Source: Symsagittifera roscoffensis
Lineage: Eukaryota > Xenacoelomorpha > Acoela > Convolutidae
Direction: 5' to 3'
Assembly (NCBI RefSeq): GCF_963678635.1
Contig: NC_087066.1
Location: 33,051,301 to 33,115,300, forward strand
DNA: 64,000 nt
This document shows positions 11,930 through 22,800 of the stretch, piece by piece. The notes below the pieces were generated by a model. It did no database searches and was not told where the DNA came from. It was given only the letters and a program-made list of their open reading frames with translations. Both the position numbers and the translations under genes were made by a program. Numbering within the stretch: position 1 is the first letter of the stretch; each line of letters starts with the position of its first letter.

Positions 11930-12168
11930 TGGGATCATCTTCGTCTCTGAGCGAAATTGCATGCGCCGAGTCTCAAGAAATGAAACGTGCCCCATGTGTT
12001 GTGACGAGGGGAGACTCTTATTTTAGATACACGATGTGGAGGTGGCACATAAGCTGTGCTTCACTTGCTGGAGAAAGGTGGCGGATGAGTTTCACCCAGA
12101 AGGCGCCGTCTGTGGACAGGATGTGGAGCCACCCAGTCGGTTCTTACACTCGTAACTATTGCTTTTGA
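11930..12168 (+). pseudogene. RING-like Cys/His stretch, copy 4
   Basis: Same arrangement as the other copies; the CPMC codons are kept although the third base of the Pro codon has changed. The in-frame TAG persists. Conservation of the Cys codons in four copies is compatible with simple recent duplication and does not prove selection. Confidence 0.3.
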
Positions 12169-12317
12169 CCTTGTTTATTGTTAAGCTAACTAAGACTGGT
12201 GCCATGTGAACAACCACTCTTTTCCACCTTTGACCACTAACTCGAACCTTCTCAATGTAAACCACAAACGAACATCCAACCCTTCCTCCACATCAACTAT
12301 GTTTTACCTTTGTTTAG

Positions 12318-12567
12318 TTCCTCTGACGATGACACGACAGACGAGGATGAGGAGGCAAATGTCTCGGACGAGATGAAAAAGGAGATCGTGCTGCGGTTCC
12401 GGGACTGGAACTCGGAGCTGGAGCCACAGGTGATGAGGAGCGTCTCTGACTTTGATCTGTTCTCGAGCACGCTATGGTCTGGATTGGCCTTATCGACTCC
12501 TCCAGCGGCGACGACGCCTCTGATGACACTCAAACTAATCTGCCTGCTAATCTGCCTGCAGGCGTGA
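12318..12567 (+). pseudogene. Acidic exon, copy 4
   Basis: As in copy 1, with KKEIVLRFRDWNSELEPQ after the acidic run. The B-type unit begins about 50 bases after the frame closes. Confidence 0.4.
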
Positions 12568-14125
12568 CTGCTAATCTGCCAGGCCGGACCCGAGGCTGCG
12601 GTCGAGAAATACGAACCTCTGGGTCATCCTCGTAAAAGTTCAAAATCTCAAACTATATTACTAAATGGTTCATCACTAGTTTATGAGAAAACTGTTCTTT
12701 TAAGACGTGTAGTATGCTACAGTATTCTTCAGTATGCCGTACAGACAGTATGCCCTCACTTATCATTAAAGTTCAAAATCTCATATAACAAAGTATAGTA
12801 TTGAAATAGTTTATGCCTAGTTTATTAGAAATTTGTTTTTTTTTAGCCGTCACTCATCAGCGCTTCTTCCCCAGATTATACCATAAATGCTAAAAATAGT
12901 CCTACTTATCAGTGAAGGTTCAAAATCTCAAATTCGAAAAAATTATAATTAAAAATTCTATGACTAGTTGATTAGAAAACCTTCTTTTTTTAGTTAGGTA
13001 GTATGCTACAGTATGCTACAGTGTGTACAGACAGTATGCTACATTATGCCGTACAAACATAATGCCCTCACTTATCAGTAAAGTTTCAAAATCTCAAATC
13101 TCACAATATATTTTACTAAAATAGTTTATGACTAGTTTGTTTATCAGAAAAATGGTTTTTTAGTCGTCACTCAACAGTGCTCGCCCCTACAGTATGCCCT
13201 ACAATTATTCAAAATGCCCTAATCATCGGAAAAATTCAAAAGCTCAAATCTCAAAAAATATTACTAAAATAGTTTATGACTAGTTTATTAGAAAACTATT
13301 TTTTAGTCGTGTAGTATGCTACAGTATGCTAAAATATGTACAGACAGTATGCTACAGTATGCCGTACAGCCAGAATAACCTCAATTATCAGTAAAGGTTC
13401 AAAATCTCAAATCTCAAAAAATTTTACTAAAGTTTTTCATGACTAGTTTCTTAAAACCTTTTTTTTTGGCCGTAACTCATCAGCGCTCGTACCAGCTCTA
13501 TCTGAGTCACTCAGCCAGAGTCAGTCACTTATCACTCTATCATTCAGTCAGCCAGACTCTTTTTAGTCACTCGGTGATTCGGTCAATGAAAGTCATTTCA
13601 TCAGACAGCTTTATCAGAGTCACTTTTCAGCCTTATCGGAGACATTCAGAGTCAGTTACAGTCAACCAACGTCCCTTTCTTTCTGTATCTAAAACTGTAG
13701 ATTCAGTTATTTTTGTTCTATATTACCTCTCTTTTTTGAGAAATTTTACTGTTTCCAGCTGTGGGGCATTTCTGTTGGGCCTTGTTTTAAATCTTATTGG
13801 TGCTAAGCATAGTCATTAAATTAGGTAATTTTTTTAAGGATAGTCATTGAATTAAAACACCCAAGTATTTTTGTTTGATTTAGGAAAATTGGCTCTTTCT
13901 GAAGCTAATTGTTATTGGTTTTCGGAATATTCATGTCATAATAATGATGCGCACAAATGATTAAAATTTTGACTGTAACTAAACCTGGGATAGATGTTTA
14001 CATTCAAAACGGGCTCCTGAGGATCAAATTTTGGTGGTCTTCTTTTTTTTTAAAATTTATAGAAAGGTATCTTCAATTCTCATTTTATTAACTCACTGTT
14101 CATACCTCCTTTTTTTTCTATAATT

Positions 14126-14273
14126 ATGTCAACATTTGCCGGTCGAATATCAGAATTTCCTGTGGTTTCAATTGACCGCTTCAATGGTGAGAACATCAAG
14201 TCGGTTTATTTTTTCGCACTTTCATACAGATCACATGGTGGGCCTTAATGAGCCTGATCTCTTCGAAAGCTAA
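14126..14273 (+). pseudogene. DCLRE1C: Artemis-like exon 1 with a frame break in the HxHxDH region
   Basis: The ATG at 14,126 opens a frame reading MSTFAGRISEFPVVSIDRF, which is close to the start of Artemis (M-S-x-F-x-G-x-x-x-E-x-P-x-x-S-I-D-R-F). The metal-binding motif H-F-H-T-D-H lies in another frame immediately after: the break falls in a six-T run at 14,209-14,214, consistent with a one-base gain. After DHMVGLNEPDLFES the frame ends at 14,271. The start is supported because similarity begins exactly at this Met. It is the most informative piece for the family call. Catalytically it cannot function as it stands. Confidence 0.72.
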
Positions 14274-14318
14274 AAACACTATAAATTCAAAAGTTATTGT
14301 CATAAAGTTTCGGCTGCT

Positions 14319-14768
14319 TTGTTGACTATATTGCCGCTTTATTTTCATTTAACTCCATATATAATACCACTGGATTCAGATAATGAGATAACACTGAATG
14401 TTTCATCGGAAGGGGACGAGACTCATACTTTAACTGTCACTCTCATTCCTGCAGATCACTGTCCAGGTGCAGTTATGTTCATACTAGTTTTCAAACAGAA
14501 ATCTGCCCTTTTTACTAGCAATTTCAGTGGGCAAGTTGGTCATACGAAGCGATTAAATCATTTGTATACAAATAACAAGAAGCTGCTGTTCACAGTTTTG
14601 ATATTATTTACTTTGCCAAAACGTTTTGCAAATTGTATCCCAGATCCATTTCTGCAAGCCGTCGTCTGCGTCTGCAAACTTAAAACTGACTTGCAAGCCG
14701 GGTCATCCCAAGTCGAGAAGTGCCTACAATCATTCCAACCGCAATGTTCTCAACAAAAAACGAGATAA
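14319..14768 (+). pseudogene. Artemis-like gene, downstream part, copy 2
   Basis: Open frame with PYIIPLDSDNEITLNV, then VTLIPADHCPGAVMFI (HCPG motif), then LFTSNFSGQVGHTKRLNHL in place of the LYTGDFR region; the conserved Asp is not present. Further similarity (the region with TTFC in Artemis) continues in a different frame near 14,600. The part between the exon 1 fragment and this block appears to be missing about 30 codons of the family's usual sequence. It differs from the copy at 6,976 by few substitutions. Confidence 0.65.
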
Positions 14769-15381
14769 TGCCTGTGAGATTGGTTAAAACAGTGTCAGAG
14801 AGAACCATTTGGTACTTTTATTCTTAGCACTCTTCAGCTGACGAAATATTTGATTTCCTTTCGAATCTGCAGTTCGAAAGTATTACACCCTTTGTTTGTC
14901 CGAATAAAGATACTCCACTTGACTCTCTGAAAGCTTTTATTTTAAATATGCACAAACATCAGAACCCAAACATGTCAAACGATGCGAGTACAAAGCTGTG
15001 GAGTGAGAAAATGAAATTCAATAAGAGATAAACGCAAACTTTATCTAGAGAATTTTTGAACAAACTTACCAGACTACCAAGAGCCATTGAGACAACAGAG
15101 ACGCTTCGTCGAAGGTGGAGATTTCGAGGGAAAGCATTCATAAACAGCCGAAACAGCCGAGGAGACAGGAGAAAACATAACAGAAAGTTGATCCATTTGC
15201 TCAACAATATTTAAAATCAAAATTTTATTTTTCGTACTCTAGTTTTTACCACTTGTATACGTTTTTCTTTTCAGTTTAAAAAAAAGAGGATATTTTAATC
15301 CAGTTTTCAGAGGATGTTCCAGTTCAGCTTTCAAAAATACAATTGAGCCGCCCTTTACCTCGTGTCGAATACTTAACCATC

Positions 15382-15542
15382 TCATCTCAAATACTGATGA
15401 GTGTGATGATGATTTCTGAACCAACTGAACCATCTCATCTCAAATACTGATGATGATTTCTTAACCAACTGAACCATCTCATCTCAAATACTGATGATGA
15501 TTTCTTAACCAACTGAACCATCTCATGTCAAATGCTGATGAG
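15382..15542. repeat. 44-base tandem repeat, second copy of the array
   Basis: Same array as 8,030-8,190, carried by the duplication of the B unit. Confidence 0.75.
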
Positions 15543-15789
15543 TGACTTAGCTGCCATTTGAAACTGAACCATCCTAAATGGCTTTCGATGATTGTATTTA
15601 CCGATGCCAAAAATCAGCCGATCATCAGATGAAAATGAAGAAAAAAATGACATCCGCACTGTTAACCGATGTTTTACGACTCGTTTGTAGATTCCGATGA
15701 CAAATGGATAAGTACCTGCTTTCCAATTGCGCGTTGCTATAGATAATAATAAAATATTTGACCTCTAGCTTTTAATTGTTCATATGCAA

Positions 15790-15955
15790 GTCCACTTACA
15801 ATTCGCGGAATACGCTTACATTTGCGAATTCCGCTTACAAATTTTGCGGATTCTACTTACATTTGCGCATTCCACTTTCATTTTGCCGAATCTGCTTACA
15901 GTTGCGGAATCTAGAACAAATAGCTATACTTTGCTGTTGCGGAATCCGCAACATA
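15790..15955. repeat. Degenerate ~24-base repeat (CTTACA / GCGGAAT words)
   Basis: Six to seven imperfect copies of a unit containing TTGCGGAATCTGCTTACA. Also present in B unit 1 at 8,435-8,595. Short plus and minus frames over it are side effects of the repeat. Confidence 0.6.
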
Positions 15956-16629
15956 ACAAATGTGCCGACAAAAACTACGTTACAGGTTATTTTATGCGGA
16001 ATCCACTGAAATTTTTTTAGTGGAATCCACTGGCATTTTGGAACAGATTTAAAGACTTGTCTCTGGAATCCAGGAACATACAGACGCAAAGTTGTGCGCC
16101 TATCTAGTGCACAGTTTGGCCTCGTAATGGTTCTCAATTTTAGTAGGCTTGGTACTTGAATCGTCATATAATCAATTATTAACGCTGGAAACTGAATGTG
16201 GGTTCTCATGGGTCATAATTAAAATAATTTTATCAATTCTGCAAGTATTCGTTTTACTGTCCTTGAAAAGGAGACATAAAATTTGCAGTCGAGAATGTCA
16301 AGCAGACCCAATTTTGGTCGCGAAGTTCGAAACATAGGCCGAGCCCAATCCAAAAATAGGTTGAGCACGTTCAAAACATCAGTTCAATAGAGTCGAAACA
16401 CACCCGATTTTGGTTGCGAAAGCCGAAACAAAGGTTCGAGCACAGCCGAAACATACACTCAGGATGCGGCTGGTTTTCGAAGAAAGTGATTACCCGGGTT
16501 CAATAAAAATGCTAGTCATACAATTCTTATGTATGGCTTATAGATTTCATACATTTAAAAAAATGCATGAAAACGATATGATTAGCATTCTCGCAAATAT
16601 GAGAACTGAATGATTAGCATTTTATCATA

Positions 16630-16825
16630 AGCATCCCAAAATTCGGCCGAGAAAGTCGCAACGTACCAAAAGTCGGTCGAGAAAGTCGAAACGTACCAAA
16701 ATTTGGTCGAGAAAGTCGAAACGTACCAAAATTTGGTCGAGAAAATCGAAACGTACTAAAGTTTGGTCGAGAAAGTCGAGACATACCAATTTTTGGTGGA
16801 GAAAGTTGAGACATAAATCGAGAAC
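16630..16825. repeat. 30-base minisatellite
   Basis: About six copies of a unit with GAGAAAGTCGAAACGTACCA and AAATTTGGTC. Because the period is divisible by three, two minus-strand frames stay open and show repeating peptides; these are not treated as genes. It ends about 45 bases before the ATG of the signal-peptide exon. Confidence 0.85.
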
Positions 16826-16844
16826 CTCGATCCGGGCTGACTTA

Positions 16845-16872
16845 CTAATCATTTTCTGCATTATTATTTCAG
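16845..16872 (+). promoter_or_regulatory. Splice acceptor with branch-point-like site immediately before ATG
   Basis: TTACTAAT at about 16,848 resembles a branch-point consensus, followed by a T-rich stretch and TATTATTTCAG directly before the ATG at 16,873. An acceptor abutting the start codon is typical of spliced-leader trans-splicing, and also possible for an intron in the 5' untranslated region. No upstream exon is visible. Confidence 0.5.
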
Positions 16873-16975
16873 ATGAATAGCCGACTTAGTCTCGTGTTGT
16901 ACTTTGCGCTGACTCTCACCATTCATTTCACAACTTCTACCGTTGATCTCTGCTCTTCCCAAATAGGATTGTCAG
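16873..16975 (+). CDS. Exon 1 of a secreted/membrane EGF-repeat protein (signal peptide)
   Basis: The 103-base exon encodes MNSRLSLVLYFALTLTIHF followed by a polar segment with one Cys, a classic N-terminal signal peptide with a hydrophobic core of about 14 residues. It ends with G|GTAAGA in phase 1. The exon at 55,907 begins in the matching phase and codes for an EGF-like module, so the two can be joined as one reading frame. No other candidate exon with a signal peptide lies nearer to the EGF exons. The start is fixed by the acceptor directly before the ATG and by the absence of an in-frame upstream extension. Link to the distant exons is inference. Confidence 0.6.
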
Positions 16976-17986
16976 GTAAGATTTTGTCTGAAGCTAATTA
17001 GAGCACAAAAAAAACGTATAGCCCTTCAATCTACATTGCTTTTTGTCTCATAGCTGCTCGAATAAATAGATAAAAAAGAAAAAAAAAGTTTCGAAAAACC
17101 CTTACAGGTAAAAACATGTACCAGATAAATGCGCTATAAAAGTAGCATCAAAACTGTGAAGTTTTTCACAGCTCGCCAAGTTCAACGTTTTAAAATGGCG
17201 AGTTGCTTTGTTCTCTAGTAATTTTAAACAAAACCTAAGTAAGTTTTTGTGGAATTTATTCAACTTATTTTCATCTTATTTTCAAACTGTTGCAACCTAA
17301 TCAAACTTAGTAATATAGTTTGATATGAAACAGTCGTTTTCCAGCTTTCGCGAATCTTAGTTAAATTTCATTCGCCTTCACATCCCTATATCATTAAATA
17401 AGCACTTTGACTGATTCTACCAAAGGAAACCAGGACTCATCAGCGTTGGATGAGATTCAATAAATTCGAAAAACGAGCTCCCCAAGTTGACCTCAATTGA
17501 CCAAAAATACTAATCATACACTTTCGTACACTTAGTCTATGGAAAAAGGCTAGGCATTCAATTTTCATTTTGTTTGAAAAATGAGTTTGATCAAATTCTG
17601 AAAGTAATTTTTGTTGTTTTGGTATCCAAATTGGGGTCTCTCTTTGAAAAGAAGGGAAAAATTAGCTTGAAAAAAATACTAATCATAAAATTTCATATAT
17701 AGAAAATGTATGATTAGCAAATAAAAAATTTTTTTAAGAAAAACCAATAAGCGTTATGTGGGATGCTACAACCGGAAACTTCAATTTTTTTTGGTTTCTG
17801 AAAAAATTTCTAGACATACCGTTTCCATATTTTTCCAGAATCAACTGAAAACAGCGGTCTTGGCTTTTACTCAGCAGGGGTTAAAAAATCTATGGTTTTG
17901 TTCCGACCATTTAAATTAAAGAGTAGTATTGTCATAGGGTGTGCTCAATTTTTCGAAAAAAAATCTCGTATCAAGAACAATTGAGT

Positions 17987-18359
17987 TGAGTTCTTAGGTC
18001 TAACTCATAGAGTAATTTCGGATAGGGTACACCGTCTGTTCGTCACGCTATCTTATTTTCGGCCGGATAGGTTCGTGCAAATCTTACCGATCCTAATCTT
18101 TCTCTTATATCTACTAGTTAGGCTCAATAGATCTAGAGTATACTGGCTTATTGTGATTGCTATAGTTCTCTTGGAGAGGTAACTAATTTCTAAGAAAAAT
18201 TCAAATCTCTCTGGTGCTGAAATTACAAGTTTTTTTGAGCACTTACAAATAAGTGGGTTGTTAGTTAGATGGATCATGATTGGTTAATACTAAATATTTT
18301 ATAGTGATAAAATATCTAATTTATGACCAATAATAAAATGTAGTTTAGATCTGGTTCCA
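17987..18359 (-). repeat. 3' LTR (373 bases)
   Basis: Starts TGAGTTCTTAGG and ends CTGGTTCCA when read on the plus strand, giving TG...CA termini on the element strand as well. Matches the other LTR apart from substitutions and missing segments, including about 25 bases around position 18,118. Confidence 0.85.
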
Positions 18360-18386
18360 CCCATCCGGGGTTTACAGTGTTTTTTT

Positions 18387-18731
18387 TTAAGATTTATCAT
18401 CTTCTTTCTGCAAGTGTAGGATGGATGATGATCGTTGGTATTTGGCAAACATCATTTTCTTATTTGGTTCCTCTTCAATCTGATTCCCAAATGGTCTGCT
18501 ATGACTGCTTGTTCTGCTTTCGTGGAGATTTGATTGAGTATCACTCTCGTCTGGGAATGGCGTGAAGATTGTGTTTGAAGGGAACGCCTTGTAACTCGGA
18601 TCTGTACGTATACTTGAACATCGAGGTTTGTCATTGGTCTGATTCAATGAAGCCCTTTTCTGCGAAGTCAAGTCGTACTCTAAATCCTTTGAGTCGTGAT
18701 TGTGAGCGGCATGTTGGTTGTGTTTAGCCAT
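18387..18731 (-). CDS. Small unrecognised ORF next to the 3' LTR
   Basis: A 114-residue open frame, the last in the element before the 3' LTR. It is hydrophilic, rich in Ser, Asp, Gln and Lys, with no membrane segment and no motif I recognise. Position corresponds to where some env-bearing retroelements carry an accessory gene. It is one of few long frames in this element without a stop, but that alone is weak evidence of coding. Confidence 0.3.
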   Translation of the reverse strand: MAKHNQHAAHNHDSKDLEYDLTSQKRASLNQTNDKPRCSSIRTDPSYKAFPSNTIFTPFPDESDTQSNLHESRTSSHSRPFGNQIEEEPNKKMMFAKYQRSSSILHLQKEDDKS

Positions 18732-19885
18732 TCTGTAGGTCGAGTGCGATGGGGTCGTCTAGTCTTTGGATGTTTGTTTTTGTAGTTGTGTATGATCTAT
18801 ATACTGCATATTATAATTTACATTTTATAAAAATTTGTTCATTTAGCTCTTTAGTTATGATTTTGGTTAATTGTTTTCACAAAAGCGTTTTAGTTTTAGC
18901 TCAGTTATTTTAATAAGTTACTCACTCTTGAGTACCTCCTGTTAAAAATACATTGTGGTCACAAAGCGTGGGTGTAGCACGGTGGGTTAGGCCGGCTATA
19001 GAGCATGCTCAGGACGTCCTCTCTGGTGGGTTAGGCCAGGAGTTGGAGTATGTTATCATGCTGTTTCTTTGAGAGGTCCTGCTTTGTGCTAATATTTTAT
19101 GTTCTGTTTTTTTTTCTGGTTTTTCTTTTGTTACTTTGGTTGCGTCCTTTTTCAAAAATCAAATTGTTTTTAGTTTGGGTTTGTATTGCGACTTTTTGGT
19201 GTTTTATGATTTCTTTCTTAGATTTGGTAATAGTCTTTAAAAGAATAAACTATCCAGTGTTTAGCTGGTTCAATCCGGTTTGGGTATCGTGGGTTTTTTT
19301 TTTCTTAGTCATGCTGTTATTTGGGATTTATGGTGTTTAGTAAGCTGCGTTGGTTAGTTTGGTTTATTATATAATTTCTTTCCAACCGGGTTAAAGAAAA
19401 GTTGGAAACTTGTTATCGCTTGTTTGAGTTGTTGTTAGTGAAAACTTAAAATTTGAAATAATTGGTTTAAACAATTCTTTGTGGGCGAGCTGTGCGATTT
19501 TGGATAGAATTCTTGTGCGAAAAAATGAAAAGATATAAAAGTTAGTACTGCTTACTTCTTTGTTATAAAATTACTGCTTAGAACCTGAATTTTACTGCTT
19601 TTGGGAATCTTAAAATTACAAATTTTCATCGTATTTTAATTTTACTAGATTTGGGAAAATAGTTTATAGATTATTTTACTACTTTGGTTACTAATTTTAC
19701 TGCATAATTTAGTGCTGATGGTTTAATAGAGTTTATTCGAATAAAAGAGTTTCTCTTTTTATTTGTTTTTTCACTTGTTGTAGTTGATCGTGGTGTGGAG
19801 ACTAAAAAATTGAGTTAAACATTGAAAAAGATTGGTTGGTTTGATTTTTAAATAGTTAGTTTTAAATTATGCAATTCATATTTAC

Positions 19886-22800
19886 CTAATCGTCTGGGAA
19901 GAAGCCGTGTGGAAAAAGTTCGTGAACAAGGTCTGATGTTGTTAGTAATTTGGCTAGTATGCGTATGATACTTTTATTTTTAGTTTGAAGCAGTGGCCAG
20001 AGCAATTGGAGTGCTTTTATGGTGTTTAGTTCTTCGGTGCCTACTGCAAATTCATGAGGTGTGTTCTGTATGAGATTGTAAATTTTATGATTGCATTTAG
20101 TGTTGTGAATGAATACTAATATTGGTATTTCAATAGGTTGAATGTATTCATGCGGGATTATTAAGGGGCGGGATTCTTCGTCGTTGAAGGTCTTGGTGAG
20201 GGGGCAGAATAAAAACATCTGGGTGATTGGATCATAATTTCGGAGGATGCCTTGAAAGTTAGTGTTTTTAATACAGTATGTGAAGTTTAGGAAAAATGGT
20301 GAGGTGTATTTAGAAAAAATAAACTGAAATCTGTGGTGTTGTCGTGATGGTGTGTGTCAGTCATAATGATTTTGTATAAAACGATAATAAGTGTAGGTGT
20401 GCGTTTGTTTAGTTCGTAACATGATGTCGTGGGAACAGTGCAAATCACGTTTTTTTGGTGAGAGAAAGTGAAAGATCAGTGAAAATGGTTGAAATTTGTC
20501 ATAAAATGTTTTGTACGCCTTTATACTCGATAGTGCTTCTGAAATAAAGTGGTCATGCATTTTATCTAAGATTATCTAAGTGTGAATACGTAGGATGTTT
20601 TTATGAAAATTTCTCTGTTAGTTGTGGGTTTGCAAAACGGTCGTCGTCAAGAAATTGATCTTGGTTGGGTGTGATGATGTTATGATCGTAATATTCAATT
20701 GAGTAATCGTTAGCTCCTGGTGCTTTAACGTTTTTAGTAGTTTCTTATATCCTTTACATGTAAATTGTCGGGGTGTTAGTGACGTGGTTAGTCTAATTAA
20801 TTCGTTCTTGTTTCTTTCAATATCGTGTGTGGCGTTATGAAGTGGTAAAGAAAGAGTGTTAGTAAAATTATAATAAGCGGTCCAATGAAGTGTGGGTATT
20901 AATACAGGTTCATCTACAAAATTATGTGGTTCAGGGTTAGGGTCGGATTGGTTTAAGGTAAAATGTGGAAATAAGGGTAGGGTTACTAGTATTGGGGTGG
21001 TCTGGATGGTTAATTTATTCTCGGGCGGTTCCGGGTTTGGATGGAACGGGTGATTTGGGAGTTTGCGTTTAAAAATTCTATAAGCTCGGTTAGTACTAGT
21101 GGATGTTTCTGTTGTTGTGGATGACTGAGCTAATGATGGGGTATAATCTGTAAGTGGTGTTGGTGTTGGCGGATTGGATTATTTTAATATTGATGATAAT
21201 TGGTAAGTATTAAGAGTGTTGGGGTATGGTAACTGTTGTTGGAGTGTTAAAAAATTATCGAGTTCTTCAGAAATGTGTATATTTTCTGGGGAGTTATTGT
21301 TTGATCGATCTGAATGAAATGGGGAGTAGGTTGGGGTTATTTGAGAAACATGGGAAGGAGTGGAGTGGGATGGAAAATGGTGTTGAGGCTGAATGGGTCG
21401 AAAGGGGGTTTTTCAAAAGGTTGAAGAGTTGGTCTGGGTATAGGTAGAAGAGGATGGTTCGGAATCTGCGAATTCATCGGGAGTTTTTAAATCGGAGTTA
21501 TTAAATTGTGATATTGTCTGAAAAACTGAGATGTCTGAGTTAGTATTAGAATTCATGCCTGATGATGTATTAATTTGTGGAGAATCAGGTGGCGGAAAAG
21601 CAAAAATTGGGATAATGGGGATTTGACTTTGGAGGTTGGCAGGGTGGGATTTTGAGCGATGGAGGGATCCAATTTGTCTGCTCATCGTGGGCTAAAAAAA
21701 TGATTATTTCGAGATTCAAAAGTGGTGGTATGGGTTGTTTAATAATTTGTTCATATGTATTGTCGTTTTGTGGGTGTTGCGTTACTAAATGTTGGATGGG
21801 GCTTTGTATTGTATTTGGTCTGAAATTTGAAAGGTTCGTGATTGCTAGACTTCTAAAATTTCAGGAAACTAACGATAAGGGATGGTTTTGAGGTTGGTTT
21901 GGTAAATGTGGTGCTGTAGGTGTTGTATTTGTATTATTATGTTCTTCGTCATAAGTGTTTGCTCTTGTGGATAGTTTTGCATTAGATTCTTTGATTTGTG
22001 CATCTAAAAGTAATTTGTTTATTGATGATGAAAATATTCCAAAAAATCCTGCAACTAATATGCGTGCTACGCTTGCCTGTCGGTTTACTTGTGTATGTAT
22101 TGCGCATGTATTATAAATTCCTTTTAGTAATGAGAAAAGAAATCCAATAAAATTAAACATAGCGTATAAGATAGTCAAACTTTCTAAGATGTAACCTGGC
22201 CTTCCTAGAAAGGCAAGATTTTCGTTCTTCAAAGTTACAAAGTTAAAAATATTTATAGGTGAAATATCTTGTGGTCTATATTTTTCAGCATTTAAATATA
22301 TGTAGTCTTTAATATCCTTAAAATATCCGCTGTAGTCTTGTGTATAAAAGTTTGAGAATCCTGCAGTTTCTGCAAGTTTTCTTAAATTTTGATCTTTTGA
22401 TTGTCGTTGTATAGTGTCCATTTGTGTTAGTAGTTCTTGAAATTGTTCTAGAATGTGTTCTAAAGTGATGTTGTATATCGGATTTAGAATATATTCCTAT
22501 CGATTGTAAATCGATATTAGGAATGCGAGCAATAGCTCGAATACTTTCTGGTAAAAACATTTTCAATGGTTGCATTAGTGTAGGGTATGGTGTAGGTAGG
22601 TAGTAATTTTCTTCGTCGGGGTTTAATTGTACGACGTTGTGGCTGTTTTCTGATCCACATGGGACTGCGGTATCCCAAAATTATGTTCGTCTTGAAAGTG
22701 TATCGAGAAAATGTACTTTATTTTTATAGAATATGGGGATTATTTTGTAACAACTATTATCTTAAAAAACATATAATGGTGATACTTTTTTGGTGCAAGT

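Larger units (their letters stand above)
8597..12611. repeat. Tandem array, A-type block 2
   Basis: Starts in the middle of an A unit (matching about 1,738) and contains the last part of one unit plus one further complete unit. Landmarks: RING-like stretch at 9,185 and 11,930, acidic exon at 9,573 and 12,318, JmjC exons at 10,382. The offset to block 1 is about 6,851 bases between corresponding acidic exons, which is the higher-order period. Confidence 0.85.
12611..15945. repeat. Tandem array, B-type unit 2
   Basis: Second B unit, near-identical to 5,765-8,590 apart from about 540 extra bases at 13,695-14,228 that hold the first exon of the Artemis-like gene. It diverges from B unit 1 after about 15,945, which marks the right edge of the tandem array. 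Confidence 0.8.
15946..16872. other. Upstream region of the signal-peptide exon, with minisatellite
   Basis: No gene is visible from 15,946 to 16,600. Degenerate words related to the downstream minisatellite (CCGAAACA, GGTCGCGAA) are scattered at 16,290-16,460, suggesting an older, decayed part of the array. Confidence 0.4.

Noticed and set aside
16614-16861. Minus-strand frames with repeated peptide (FLDQILVRF-like) in two registers
   Set aside because: Produced by the 30-base minisatellite, whose period keeps frame; no start context or similarity.
18961-19045. GGTGGGTTAGGCC repeated twice, possible structured RNA
   Set aside because: Only two short copies and no convincing pairing scheme or family match.
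19050-19340. Hydrophobic 96-residue plus-strand frame
   Set aside because: T-rich antisense of the LTR element's 3' region, no supporting feature.
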